DNA from: Ureibacillus galli
GTDB taxonomy: Bacteria > Bacillota > Bacilli > Bacillales_A > Planococcaceae
Assembly (NCBI RefSeq): GCF_014836845.1
Contig: NZ_JACSQA010000018.1
Coordinates: forward strand, 1 to 64,000
Direction: 5' to 3'
DNA length: 64,000 nucleotides
Shown here: positions 48,635-57,532 of the stretch, piece by piece
Layout: each line of letters starts with the position of its first letter
How positions within the stretch are numbered: position 1 is the first letter of the stretch
Translations under genes and position numbers: made by a program
The notes under the pieces: generated by a model
What the model was told of the DNA's origin: nothing
Seen by the model: only the letters and a program-made list of their open reading frames with translations
Databases searched by the model: none

Positions 48635-49575
48635 TCGTTTTTACCTCCCTTTTCACCCTTACCAGTTAATTCTAAGAAACGATCTTCAAGGGTAGTCGTT
48701 ATTGGATGAATGCTATATACTTTTATCCCTTTGCTCACTAACAGTTGATTGACATCAGCAATCGTTTCTTTGTCTATTTTAATGGAGAATTGTTGTTGTC
48801 CCTCTACCACTTTCCAATCATTTGTTAGTTGCTGCTCTTTTAATAGTTCGAAGGCTTGATTTACATCACTCACCTCAAATAGAACCGTAGGCACAAACTG
48901 TTCCTGACTCGCTAGTTGATTAATAGAAGAAACATGAATGAGTTTCCCCTTCTCGATAATAGCAAAACGGTCACACATTAACTCCATTTCCGATAACAGA
49001 TGGGAAGATACAATAACGGAAATCCCTTGTTTTGTTAATGAGCGTAAATAATCTCTAAATTCTCTTATTCCTTGAGGATCAAGACCGTTCGTCGGTTCAT
49101 CAAGGATAAGCAAAGATGGATTATGTAATAAAGCTTGCGCCACTCCTAAACGTTGTCGCATACCTAGTGAATATGTTTTTACCTTTTGATGAACCGCATT
49201 CTCTAAACCAACTAATTTGACAACTTCTTTAATTCGTTCTTCCGTAACTTCATTCGTTGCCATATTCGCATAATGCTTTAAGTTTTTATAACCGCTCATA
49301 TATTTGTAAAATTCAGGGTTCTCAACGATTGCCCCCATTTCACTCATGGACTTTTTAAATTGTTCATCGGTATGATAACCATTTACAATTACTTCGCCCT
49401 TTGTCCGACCTATTAAACTAACGATCATTCGAATAATCGTCGTTTTCCCTGCTCCATTCGGGCCAAGTAAACCAAAGATTTCTCCCTTTTCTACTTCAAA
49501 ACTTACATCATCTACGATGACTTTATTTTTTACCTTTTTTGTTAAGGAACGTACTTCTAACGCTTTTTTTGTCAT
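48631..49575 (-). CDS. ABC exporter ATPase (BcrA/NatA-like)
   Basis: The protein is about 314 residues from MTKKALEVRSLTKK (ATG 49575, GAGAGG upstream). Walker A GPNGAGKTT, signature YSLGMRQR, Walker B LLILDEPTNGLDPQG and H-loop SSHLL are complete. The C-terminal 90 residues form the accessory domain of this subfamily. It works with the permease that follows. Substrate unknown; peptide antibiotic efflux is a common role of close relatives. Confidence 0.88.
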   Translation of the reverse strand: MTKKALEVRSLTKKVKNKVIVDDVSFEVEKGEIFGLLGPNGAGKTTIIRMIVSLIGRTKGEVIVNGYHTDEQFKKSMSEMGAIVENPEFYKYMSGYKNLKHYANMATNEVTEERIKEVVKLVGLENAVHQKVKTYSLGMRQRLGVAQALLHNPSLLILDEPTNGLDPQGIREFRDYLRSLTKQGISVIVSSHLLSEMELMCDRFAIIEKGKLIHVSSINQLASQEQFVPTVLFEVSDVNQAFELLKEQQLTNDWKVVEGQQQFSIKIDKETIADVNQLLVSKGIKVYSIHPITTTLEDRFLELTGKGEKGGKNE

Positions 49576-49716
49576 TACCTCTCCCTCTTTCTTCAATGAA
49601 AGTTTGGAAAAAATCCTTCCACCCTCATTTACGTCATAATTTGGAAAAAGTTTCACTTAAATTTTATTAATATATTAAATAAAACATTTCATCATAAAAA
49701 CACCAGAAAAAAATAA

Positions 49717-49768
49717 AGAGATATTCATTAAAACGAATGCGTTTAATGAATATCTCTCCTGTTTTTTT
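49717..49768. terminator. Strong hairpin with T runs on both strands
   Basis: AGAGATATTCATTAAA (49717-49732) pairs with TTTAATGAATATCTCT (49742-49757), a perfect 16-bp stem. A T run follows on each strand. It can end the DabBA operon transcripts coming from the right. The rest of 49758-50006 shows no gene. Confidence 0.75.
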
Positions 49769-50006
49769 ACAGTTAAAGTTTGTATAAATAAATAGTAAAT
49801 TACCATTTCGATTAACCAAGGAATGATTAGCTAATTATGTAAGACAAACGGAACCTATAAACATTTATAAAAGATGATACACTTTAGGATTTATTACATT
49901 AAGAAGTATCCTTTTAACGGGTAATATTAGGGATATTGGATGATAAGAGAGTCTTTTACAATATCCCACATCACTTTTTAATACTGTTACAGGCGAAAAA
50001 ACAAAA

Positions 50007-50501
50007 TTACTGGTAATTTTTTTCTTTTCCTATGAATTTGTCGTCTCCATCTAGCACTAGTTCGCTAATTTGAACATCCGCTGGTAATAAAGGGTGTTGG
50101 CGAATAACCTTGATTATATTTTTCGAACTTTCGGATTGCCCTTCCAACCAATCCATTAAATTAGCTTCGGGAAATTCAGGTTTACAATGTTCAAATAGAT
50201 AATTTAACGTTTGTATTTTCTCTTGTATATCGTTTTCTTGATTAGTCTCCATCACAATAGACGATAAGCTTTTTTGTCTATATTTTTCTTTAGAGGTTAC
50301 TATAACGATCTGGGCAATGTTGTGTTGATAAACAGCAAGAATAATACTCCGCATACTATTATCAAATGGTGAAATGACTGGACTACATTCCAAGACGATA
50401 TCATTATCTAAATCGATATTTTGGTTCTGTGTTAAGAAATCTTCCACGTTCATTTCATTATCAATTATATAGAGCTTTCTTTTCTTTTCATCCATACCCA
50501 T
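50007..50501 (-). CDS. Beta-carbonic-anhydrase-like protein without visible zinc ligands (YbcF-like)
   Basis: The protein is 164 residues. The pattern NDIVLECSPVISPFDNSMRSIILAVYQHNIAQIVIVTSKEKYR lines up in style with the beta-carbonic anhydrase core (RNAGN ... SLEYAV ... IVVCGHS-CG), and HPLLPADVQISELVLDGDDKF resembles its C-terminal GxxYD end. However, the zinc-binding histidine and second cysteine region (GHSxCG) is TSKEKYR, so it probably cannot bind zinc there. It matches ybcF in gene order with DabA/DabB. It may be a structural or regulatory partner of the carbon uptake complex (inference). Confidence 0.65.
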   Translation of the reverse strand: MGMDEKKRKLYIIDNEMNVEDFLTQNQNIDLDNDIVLECSPVISPFDNSMRSIILAVYQHNIAQIVIVTSKEKYRQKSLSSIVMETNQENDIQEKIQTLNYLFEHCKPEFPEANLMDWLEGQSESSKNIIKVIRQHPLLPADVQISELVLDGDDKFIGKEKNYQ

Positions 50502-50560
50502 GAAACACCCACCCCATTATTAATTTAAATTCTTTTAACGAACCCACTTTCGCTTACCCT

Positions 50561-50926
50561 TTAGTCAAATTGGCTTTGCAAGTCTTCCGAAAGTTTAAAA
50601 AGCATAATCCGTTCCCCTGTTTGTGTACTTAAATCCGTATAGAAACTTACAACTTCGTGGCCTGTTATTGAAAATACAATTTCTTTTAATTCTTCAACAC
50701 CAGATTCCACTAAATTATTTCGATTCGTTTTAACTGATAATAATCCGTCTTTATCTTGGCATACTGAATATTCAGCAGGAGTTAATATTCCTTTTAACAC
50801 AACAATGACCATATCTCGTACAATATCTGATTTAACAGAAACGGAACCGCGCCCAAGATAATTTTTCTCCCAGTGGGTGAGCGCTTTACTTATTTCCGCC
50901 TCAACAATACCTTTTGTTTTTTCCAT
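50561..50926 (-). CDS. DUF2294 protein (YbcI-like)
   Basis: The protein is about 121 residues. DUF2294 pattern: KGIVEAEISKALTHWEKNYLGRGSVSVKSDIVRDMVIVVLKGILTPAEY and IVFSITGHEVVSFYTDLSTQTGERIMLFKL. The family is a small cytoplasmic protein of unknown function found in Bacilli, often beside the Dab genes. Second ATG of an ATGATG pair is chosen for spacing to GGGGGAG. Confidence 0.85.
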   Translation of the reverse strand: MEKTKGIVEAEISKALTHWEKNYLGRGSVSVKSDIVRDMVIVVLKGILTPAEYSVCQDKDGLLSVKTNRNNLVESGVEELKEIVFSITGHEVVSFYTDLSTQTGERIMLFKLSEDLQSQFD

Positions 50927-51040
50927 CATAACTCCCCCTCAATTCCACAAATCCCTATGACAATTATAGATAAACTCTCTATAACATTTCTTTTTCGATT
51001 TCAAACTATGCAATGGTAAGAAATGGACTTAAGACAATTT

Positions 51041-53668
51041 TTAAACAGTCCAACTTTCCCAATGTCCTTCTGGATCAATAGATGCTAATCGAATCCATCC
51101 ATTTTTCAGTTTTTGATGGAATGATTGATTACGATCCAATAATCGTTGTACATATTCTGTTGGTGCTTCAATTACTACGAGTAATCTTAAAGGCTCATGA
51201 TAGAGCTCTTGGTCTGATTTCATCACCGATTGCCATGGAAGCCCACTTAATAGGTCACTTGCGTTTCCTTGCATAACCCCAATTCCAGCTGTTACAGTTT
51301 GAGTCGTTTTATTGCCACTTCCGTAATAATGCGGAGCAACAGTAGAAGCGTAATATTGTAGGTTAATCCATTGGGTCACCGTTGTTGGACCAGCAATGAT
51401 ATTTTCAAGTATTGACCCATTGGGATCCTTCTGCCAGTCATAACTGTGAAGAAAAGCTCTACCATCTAAATGACGATTCTTTGTCAGCTCTCGATTACCA
51501 ATGATAAAAGTGGCATTTCGAGCCAATCCCCATTCTGGGCGAACTTCACTCCAGTCTTCACCTAATCGTTGTGCTTGAGCATTAAGGTTTTTATGATTTG
51601 CTTTAAGATTAGGCAATTTAACGAATCTTTCAGCAACTGCCTGTTCACTTACCTTTGGCAATGTAGTTCCAATAAAATCCAATGCCTCTTGTGCTTTTTC
51701 CGAAAGGTGAGGAACGTAGAGCCACTGTAGTTCATCAGTTGTCGTTATATGCTCAGCAGCTGCAAAAACAGTTTCATTTGGAATAGAAATCCCTTCTTCA
51801 TTGAGCGCTTTTCTTACTTCTGGCAAATTACATAAAGTTGCTAATACCCGGGCATTAAAACCACTAGATGCTCCTCCACATGCACCACAATCAAGTGCCG
51901 AAGCATATGGATTGTTCGTACTGTGACTACCATGTCCACAAATAACGACAAGGGGAGCAAAATTTTCAGTTAACCCCATCATGTTTAAAGCTTGCCGTGC
52001 ATAAAGAACTTGCTCTTCTTCAGAAAAACCAATCGGCAACTCGGTCTTGTTCGTTTGTACTTGTTGTAGTGTAAGTTCTGTTGATGGTTTACGAAGCCAG
52101 TTTTTCCGAAGTTTACGACTAATCATACCTGTACTTCTAGGGAAAAAACTACGAGCGATTGTTTGCAAACTATACCAAGGGCCTGTAATTTCCGGTAACA
52201 AGAGGCTAGATGGCAAGCTGTTTTTCAGCGTTTTAAACGAGTAATTTAGTAAGTTCACGGATTGCTGACGTTCTTGATATGTTTTTAAATCCTGTTCAGA
52301 TGCACATTCGTTCACTTTAATTTGTGGTTTGAACAATATCGGTAAAGACGGATGACTATGTTTTTGACCGAGTTCGCATGTTTCAATCGGTAATCCAAAA
52401 AAACCTGCTGTTCCAAAGGTTTCAAAAGGGCCTGCTTCTTCAAGTTTACGGCGAAATGGTTCAGACCGGACATCGATACAAAACGCAAATTGAGCTAAAG
52501 GTTGCTTTAAGTTTTCAGTTATCCGGTGAGATGATGCACCAATGATATTCATTAATTGAGCTTCATAAGTTTGTTCCCAAGCCTCTAACAAAATTCGATT
52601 TCGAACCATTTGGTCAAATCGATATGCAAGGGTTAATCTAGCTTCAATTTCTTTAAGTGATAACGACAGCCATGTATCGATGGGCATATTCCCCCAATTA
52701 GTCCAAGAGATAATTAAAGATTGTAAAAGTTCTTCGCCATCATCTTGAAACTCTGGTAACGGCAAGTAAGGCTTAATAAAAGCGTACTCCATACATATTC
52801 GAACCGCTAAAAATTCTGTTAACAAATTCTCTTCCTTGTTGGATTGTTGCGATCTCCAGAGCATCATTCCCGCCCATCCTGGCAATGCAAGTAAATGGGC
52901 TTCTAAATATTGTTGAATCTCTGTGTAAGGTATTTGTAAACCTAATAAAGCTGCCATTAATGCTTGATCAGCTTCCATTGGTAACTCTTTTAGTTCCTTA
53001 CGTATCGTTCTGTTTATTGATGGATCATTAGGAACGAGTTTCTTCCACGCAGCATAAAAACCCTTTTCCCGGTTTGGCATCGACCAAACAGCTTGTGATT
53101 CATCCAAATATAATTTACACCACTTAATCATCTGTCCGTTGACAACTTGGTTTACTTTGTTGCCATCCATTTTTCCTAAACGTTCACTATATGTTTGGAC
53201 GTAATGATTTTGAGGGATATTAAAATTATATTGGAGTATTTCTTTCATCACACTTTCTAAGTCAGTTTTGGAAGGTGAGTTAAACGATGTTTTATTTTGC
53301 AAAAGAGCTGCCTGACAAAATTGAAATGCTTCATCATGGGGCAAATCTATTGTTTGTAAATCAAGCCATTGGTGTAGTTTCATTTCTACAAACTCTTGTT
53401 TAATTTCCCCTTGTTTCCAAGCAGACTTTAACACTTCATCACTAGGGTATATTTCTACTCCATTTGTTTCCTTAAGCCGTCGAGCAACTTGCTCAAAGGA
53501 CTGCTCTTCTAATCCTGCCCAAGGATTACGTGCAGCAAAACTTGTAATCGGACCAAGGGGGACAATCACTTTGCTAGCTGCGTTTACTAAATCATCAATA
53601 TGAAAATCGACATTACTTTCATTTCCTTCTAAATTGAGTTCTTTGACAACTGTCGTATTCAATGTCAC
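51041..53668 (-). CDS. dabA: DabA, carbonic-anhydrase-like subunit of the inorganic carbon transporter (DUF2309)
   Basis: The protein is 875 residues. The zinc site expected for DabA is present: FCIDVRSEPFRRKLE (Cys and Asp), CGHGSHSTNNPYASALDCGACGG (His and Cys). DabA is a beta-carbonic-anhydrase-like protein that hydrates CO2 vectorially when paired with the proton channel-like DabB, raising bicarbonate in the cell. It overlaps the dabB stop by 4 nt. In Bacilli it serves growth at low CO2. Confidence 0.95.
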   Translation of the reverse strand: MTLNTTVVKELNLEGNESNVDFHIDDLVNAASKVIVPLGPITSFAARNPWAGLEEQSFEQVARRLKETNGVEIYPSDEVLKSAWKQGEIKQEFVEMKLHQWLDLQTIDLPHDEAFQFCQAALLQNKTSFNSPSKTDLESVMKEILQYNFNIPQNHYVQTYSERLGKMDGNKVNQVVNGQMIKWCKLYLDESQAVWSMPNREKGFYAAWKKLVPNDPSINRTIRKELKELPMEADQALMAALLGLQIPYTEIQQYLEAHLLALPGWAGMMLWRSQQSNKEENLLTEFLAVRICMEYAFIKPYLPLPEFQDDGEELLQSLIISWTNWGNMPIDTWLSLSLKEIEARLTLAYRFDQMVRNRILLEAWEQTYEAQLMNIIGASSHRITENLKQPLAQFAFCIDVRSEPFRRKLEEAGPFETFGTAGFFGLPIETCELGQKHSHPSLPILFKPQIKVNECASEQDLKTYQERQQSVNLLNYSFKTLKNSLPSSLLLPEITGPWYSLQTIARSFFPRSTGMISRKLRKNWLRKPSTELTLQQVQTNKTELPIGFSEEEQVLYARQALNMMGLTENFAPLVVICGHGSHSTNNPYASALDCGACGGASSGFNARVLATLCNLPEVRKALNEEGISIPNETVFAAAEHITTTDELQWLYVPHLSEKAQEALDFIGTTLPKVSEQAVAERFVKLPNLKANHKNLNAQAQRLGEDWSEVRPEWGLARNATFIIGNRELTKNRHLDGRAFLHSYDWQKDPNGSILENIIAGPTTVTQWINLQYYASTVAPHYYGSGNKTTQTVTAGIGVMQGNASDLLSGLPWQSVMKSDQELYHEPLRLLVVIEAPTEYVQRLLDRNQSFHQKLKNGWIRLASIDPEGHWESWTV

Positions 53669-55191
53669 TTCCCTCCTTGAGAAATTAATTGTTTTAAATA
53701 ACTTGGATGACTTTCTATCCCATCTTCATGGGGCTCCCCAAATCGGACAAGCCAAAGATATATCACTGTATATAAGTTAGATAAGCGATTTCGCACGAGC
53801 CAAATACCTATGACACTTGCTAATAGCAAGATAAAGATAATCAAAATCGCACCAATGGATGGAGATTGGATTTTTGGAATCATGTCTTTTAAAGCATGAT
53901 GTAAGAGCTGATGGATGTACAAATAGATTATTCCTCCACCTACAAATACTAAAAGTCCAAAGATACGACCAATTTTCCCTAATCCAAAGGCAACGAGTTG
54001 AATCCAAGCTAAAAATACTGACCATCCTAACATGAAAGCACTAACCAACTGATACCCTTCTTCTGGGGAAGTGAGCCAAAAACCAATTCCTACTAAAAGA
54101 GCCAATACACTTCCGGTAAAAATCCATACAAAAGGCAATGGTTTTTTTGTATAAACTTTAGACTGGTGATGATCTAATACTGAACCCGCTTGAAGAAATA
54201 GGGTCGATTTGAATAAACCATGTAATACCGCATGGATAATGGCCGCCAAATAGGCACCTAATGCACATTGAATTAGCATAAAGCCCATTTGGGCAATAGT
54301 AGAACCAACTAGCTGACGTTTATAATCCACTTGAACCAACATAATACCAGTTCCAATTAATACTGAAATGCTAGAAAAAATAAATAACAATATTTGTACA
54401 GGACTTCCTACAAAAAGTGGAGCAAAAAGAGTTAAAATTATTCCTCCTGCATTGACAATTCCCGCATGCATGACTGCAGAAATAGGTGTTGGAGCTACGA
54501 CCGAATCCAACAGCCAGCGTTGAAATGGCCATTGTGCTGCCGGAATAACGACAGCCACGACGAATAGTAAAGTGATTCCCGTTTGCTCCCAAGATTCAAG
54601 CTGAGCAAGGCTGCTCGTAGTAAGAACATCCGTCAACTGCCAATGATTCGTAACTTCCGCTAACCAAACAATCGCTAACGTTAATAATCCCCAGCTAAGA
54701 GTAAACAAACGACTGCAAGTTTTTGCAGCATTTCTTGCCACTTGCCACTCTCTTTTTAAGCTAATGAGTAATGTTAACCCTAGTAGTGTAGCCCCCCAAC
54801 AAAACAGTAATAATCGAAGATCATTGCTAAACCAAGCAACGGAGTCTACAATCGTAGTCAATGTTAACAAAGTAAAATATTTCCGATAAGCTTTATCGCC
54901 ATGCAAATATTGAATACAATATCTTTGTACAATTAAGCTAATTGTAAGAACAAAAAACGCTAATAACCAAGATAAAGAATCAAAATGGAAAGGACCCATG
55001 ATGATTCGCCCACCATTCGAAAAAAGAGCGAGTAAAGCCACAATCGGTGGTAAAGCAATGAAACCGATATGAATACGAATATAAGAAATTGGCGTATTTG
55101 GATTTAAAAAGATGATCGAACTTAATGCAGAAATGGCGAGTACGATGAAAAACACCGTTGGGAATATACTCATGTCTAAAAAGTTAAACAT
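53665..55191 (-). CDS. dabB: DabB, proton-conducting membrane subunit (NDH-1 subunit 5-like)
   Basis: The protein is 508 residues with about 12-14 membrane segments. Antiporter-like core: SWLLAFFVLTISLIVQRYCIQYLHGD; QWPFQRWLLDSVVAPTPISAVMHAGIVNAGGIIL; HAVLHGLFKSTLFLQAGSVLDHH. These conserved Lys/His sites form the proton path. It supplies proton-driven energy to DabA. First gene of the operon, preceded by a possible 23-residue upstream ORF that ends one base before the start. Confidence 0.92.
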   Translation of the reverse strand: MFNFLDMSIFPTVFFIVLAISALSSIIFLNPNTPISYIRIHIGFIALPPIVALLALFSNGGRIIMGPFHFDSLSWLLAFFVLTISLIVQRYCIQYLHGDKAYRKYFTLLTLTTIVDSVAWFSNDLRLLLFCWGATLLGLTLLISLKREWQVARNAAKTCSRLFTLSWGLLTLAIVWLAEVTNHWQLTDVLTTSSLAQLESWEQTGITLLFVVAVVIPAAQWPFQRWLLDSVVAPTPISAVMHAGIVNAGGIILTLFAPLFVGSPVQILLFIFSSISVLIGTGIMLVQVDYKRQLVGSTIAQMGFMLIQCALGAYLAAIIHAVLHGLFKSTLFLQAGSVLDHHQSKVYTKKPLPFVWIFTGSVLALLVGIGFWLTSPEEGYQLVSAFMLGWSVFLAWIQLVAFGLGKIGRIFGLLVFVGGGIIYLYIHQLLHHALKDMIPKIQSPSIGAILIIFILLLASVIGIWLVRNRLSNLYTVIYLWLVRFGEPHEDGIESHPSYLKQLISQGGK

Positions 55192-55263
55192 CTAGACTTC
55201 CTCCACCAAACAGAATGGTATGTAATCAACTAACCTTTCAAAAATGTGTATCCCTAGCTTCAT
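55192..55263 (-). CDS. Possible 23-residue upstream ORF coupled to dabB
   Basis: ATG 55263 follows a purine-rich ribosome site (AAGGGAAGGA) and the frame ends with TAG immediately before the dabB ATG. The peptide begins MKLGIHIFERL. Its ribosome site and abutting stop suggest translation coupling, but it is short and could be chance. Confidence 0.35.
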   Translation of the reverse strand: MKLGIHIFERLVDYIPFCLVEEV

Positions 55264-55303
55264 AATAAATCCTTCCCTTCTGCCAAATACTTATTTGTAA
55301 AAT

Positions 55304-55367
55304 AAAAAAACCGACAATTTTTAAAGCTAATGGTCTTTCTAAACCACTAACTTTTGAAAATTGTCGG
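55304..55367 (-). terminator. Large terminator-like hairpin upstream of dabB
   Basis: CCGACAATTTT (55311-55321) pairs with AAAATTGTCGG (55357-55367), and TGG/CCA plus AAAG/CTTT pair inside. Seven Ts follow on the minus strand. It either stops read-through from the DUF1232 gene or acts as an attenuator for dabBA, depending on where that promoter lies. Confidence 0.6.
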
Positions 55368-55518
55368 CTTACTTTTAACTACCTTATAGGTTTTTAAAGC
55401 GTCTACCTTATATATAATTTTTCAAATCTAGTTTTTTATTATCCTTTTTTAAATAGCCAATCGAATCGATTAACGATTTACTAAAGGACTAAAAAACAGC
55501 TTATTTTTATTTATGATA
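55368..55518. other. Intergenic stretch between the dab hairpin and a possible gene remnant
   Basis: AT-rich sequence with no ORF carrying a ribosome site. If dabBA is attenuated by the hairpin its promoter would lie here, but I cannot choose one. Confidence 0.4.
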
Positions 55519-55602
55519 TTAAATTGTATTATTTGGTAAGTATTCTGTCAAGTCTTCAATATCATATGCCATCGTTTCACGATGATCTTCATCAAATGAC
55601 AT
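55519..55602 (-). other. Possible small ORF or gene tail
   Basis: A 27-codon frame, beginning MSFDEDHRETMAYDIEDL and ending NNTI, reads like the acidic C-terminus of a real protein. It has no ribosome site and the frame is closed by a stop about 8 codons further up. It may be a remnant of a lost gene. Weak evidence. Confidence 0.25.
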
Positions 55603-55645
55603 GGTCTTTATGAAATCTTCATTTCTATATTACATCAATTGCTTT

Positions 55646-56140
55646 TTATGCTAATTTTTCATCGATATCCGCAGTGTCTACTCCATCGCCAAACCAATTT
55701 TTCAATTTCTCTTTCGCTTGATTTTTCACATCATCATCGATATACATGGAGACCTGCCACAAAGCAGCAAGAAGAGCCCCTAAGTCGTCCGTATAACCTA
55801 CTCCCGCTGCTAAATCAGGAATCAAGTCCAAAGGTAAAATGAAATATCCTAATGCGCCAATAATAATTGCTTTATTTTTCTTTGGTACTTCATCTTTTTG
55901 TAATACATAATAAAGGAGTAATACTACATATACAGCAGTTGAACCGGCTTTTTTTGAATATTTTTTTATTTTATTCCAAAGTCCATCTTCCGAATAATGC
56001 TTACTATTATTTAAAACCGTTTCTTCATCGATGAATTGTGCTTTCTCTTTTAATTCTTCTATTTCTTCCTTACTAAGTTTCATCTCTATTATTTCTGGTT
56101 GTTCTTCGACCAGTTTTTTCTTTTTAAATTTCTCAAACAT
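55646..56140 (-). CDS. DUF1232 (YkvA-like) protein
   Basis: The protein is 164 residues from MFEKFKKKK (GAGGATTGCC upstream). The C-terminal half carries the DUF1232 core: KNKAIIIGALGYFILPLDLIPDLAAGVGYTDDLGALLAAL, with two hydrophobic stretches around a PLDLIPD turn. N-terminal 60 residues are charged and helical. The function of the family is not known; it is likely membrane-associated. Confidence 0.85.
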   Translation of the reverse strand: MFEKFKKKKLVEEQPEIIEMKLSKEEIEELKEKAQFIDEETVLNNSKHYSEDGLWNKIKKYSKKAGSTAVYVVLLLYYVLQKDEVPKKNKAIIIGALGYFILPLDLIPDLAAGVGYTDDLGALLAALWQVSMYIDDDVKNQAKEKLKNWFGDGVDTADIDEKLA

Positions 56141-56311
56141 GGCAATCCTCCTCAGCAACTCATAATAATTTCATTATATTGTAATTTCCTTCATAACGGA
56201 AATGTTGGAGTTCAATAGAAAAATGCTTTATAAAAATATCCTTAAAAAGCATCTAAATTCTAAAGATTGGAGTTTTTTTATAAACTGTTGCTCGATCTAT
56301 CTTAATTCAAT
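56141..56311. other. Short intergenic region
   Basis: AT-rich spacer between the DUF1232 gene and an unknown gene on the same strand; no clear promoter or terminator noted. Confidence 0.3.
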
Positions 56312-56779
56312 TTAGATTAAGGGGATATGCTTTATAAATCCATTTAAATCAATGTGATAAAATTGTTCAATGTCATTTCTTAATCTTTCCTCTAAAGTTA
56401 TAAATTCTTGGACAGCATTATCTAAATCAATAACATTGTTCACTTCACATTGTGCCCATATCGATGTAACCCGCGCTTTATTAGAAAATGGGATCAATGA
56501 GATCAAGGCACCATCCTCGTACTCATCGTATTCAATTGTATAATAATGAAATTCTATGATATTTTCTTTTATTAATGTTTCTTTCCATTTAAAAAGTGCT
56601 TTATAAAACTCAAGTATAGCTATCTCTGCTTCAAAATAAATGGCATCGTCAATTATAATCGTAAACAAAGCATCTACTGTTAAAATAACAGAGACGTCCC
56701 TTCGATCCTTGTTCGATATGGTCCCTTTCTTACTAATAAATTCGTAATGAAATGTTATTCTATTTAAGGTATTTTCCAT
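56312..56779 (-). CDS. Unknown cytoplasmic protein
   Basis: The protein is 155 residues from MENTLNRITFHYEF (AGGTGG upstream); I do not recognise the family. It is acidic, with many alternating beta-strand-like stretches (VSVILTVDALFTIIIDDAIYFEAEIAIL) and no signal peptide, membrane segment or cysteine cluster, apart from one cysteine. It resembles small immunity- or DUF-type proteins of Bacilli in composition only. Its strand is the same as the sugar-acid operon but a terminator lies between. Confidence 0.6.
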   Translation of the reverse strand: MENTLNRITFHYEFISKKGTISNKDRRDVSVILTVDALFTIIIDDAIYFEAEIAILEFYKALFKWKETLIKENIIEFHYYTIEYDEYEDGALISLIPFSNKARVTSIWAQCEVNNVIDLDNAVQEFITLEERLRNDIEQFYHIDLNGFIKHIPLI

Positions 56780-56840
56780 CACTACCACCTAGTAATTTTT
56801 TTGAGTTGCTTTCCCAATTAATAACTATTAGATAAACATA

Positions 56841-56886
56841 TAAAAAGTCCTTCTTTGAACAACCGATTTGTTCAGAAGGACTTTTC
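56841..56886 (-). terminator. Intrinsic terminator of the sugar-acid operon
   Basis: AAAAGTCCTTCT and AGAAGGACTTTT arms, with GAACA/TGTTC pairing inside. A T run follows on the minus strand just after the aldolase stop. Confidence 0.8.
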
Positions 56887-56901
56887 TTCACCCTATTAAT
56901 A

Positions 56902-57522
56902 CTAATCTTGCAAACTTCGATTCCACGCAACTGCTTCGTTCGTAATAGCTGCCCAATTTTTTGAAAGTAGCCATTCTTTTTTAATTAAATCACTACCTGC
57001 CCCAACTATTTGGGCTCCTGCCTCAATATAGGATTTAGCCGTTTGAAGATTAATACCACCTGTCGTCATAATCCCAATATGAGGTAATGGTCCTCTAACA
57101 TTTTTAATAAACTTTGGTCCTAATGTTTCAGCAGGGAATAACTTAATCATCTTCGCACCTGCACTATAAGCTGTTTGCATTTCTGAAGGAGTGAAAACAC
57201 CTGGAATGACTGGTATGTTTTCAGTTATGCACATATTTACCACATCGATATTCAATGAAGGGGAAACGATAAACTCTGCACCTGCTTCGATTGCCTTTTC
57301 ACAATCCTCTACGGTTAAAACAGTTCCAGCCCCAACGAGTAAAGTTCCATCGTTTCGTTCCTTTACTTCCTGTATCATTTCCGTTGCCTTTTCGGAATCT
57401 AACGTAATTTCGACTGCTTTAACTCCCCCATCTTTTAATGCTTTCACTAAATCATGGCAAAGGGGGTACGGTATTTTTCGTAAAACGGGTATTAACTGAA
57501 TCCCTTGGAATTTACTATACAT
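56902..57522 (-). CDS. kdgA: KDPG / 4-hydroxy-2-oxoglutarate aldolase
   Basis: The protein is 206 residues. Schiff-base lysine is in GAKMIKLFPAE, with arginine in PVLRKI and glutamate in VEITLDS; PGVFTPSE and TGGI are family loops. It splits 2-keto-3-deoxy-6-phosphogluconate into pyruvate and glyceraldehyde-3-phosphate, the last step of the operon's route. The second ATG (57522) is favoured by spacing to AGGAAG. Confidence 0.92.
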   Translation of the reverse strand: MYSKFQGIQLIPVLRKIPYPLCHDLVKALKDGGVKAVEITLDSEKATEMIQEVKERNDGTLLVGAGTVLTVEDCEKAIEAGAEFIVSPSLNIDVVNMCITENIPVIPGVFTPSEMQTAYSAGAKMIKLFPAETLGPKFIKNVRGPLPHIGIMTTGGINLQTAKSYIEAGAQIVGAGSDLIKKEWLLSKNWAAITNEAVAWNRSLQD

Positions 57523-57532
57523 GCCCATCTTC

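Noticed and set aside
49717-49768. Perfect 16-bp inverted repeat as an insertion-sequence end
   Set aside because: T runs on both sides and its place after an operon fit a bidirectional terminator; no transposase or target duplication is seen.
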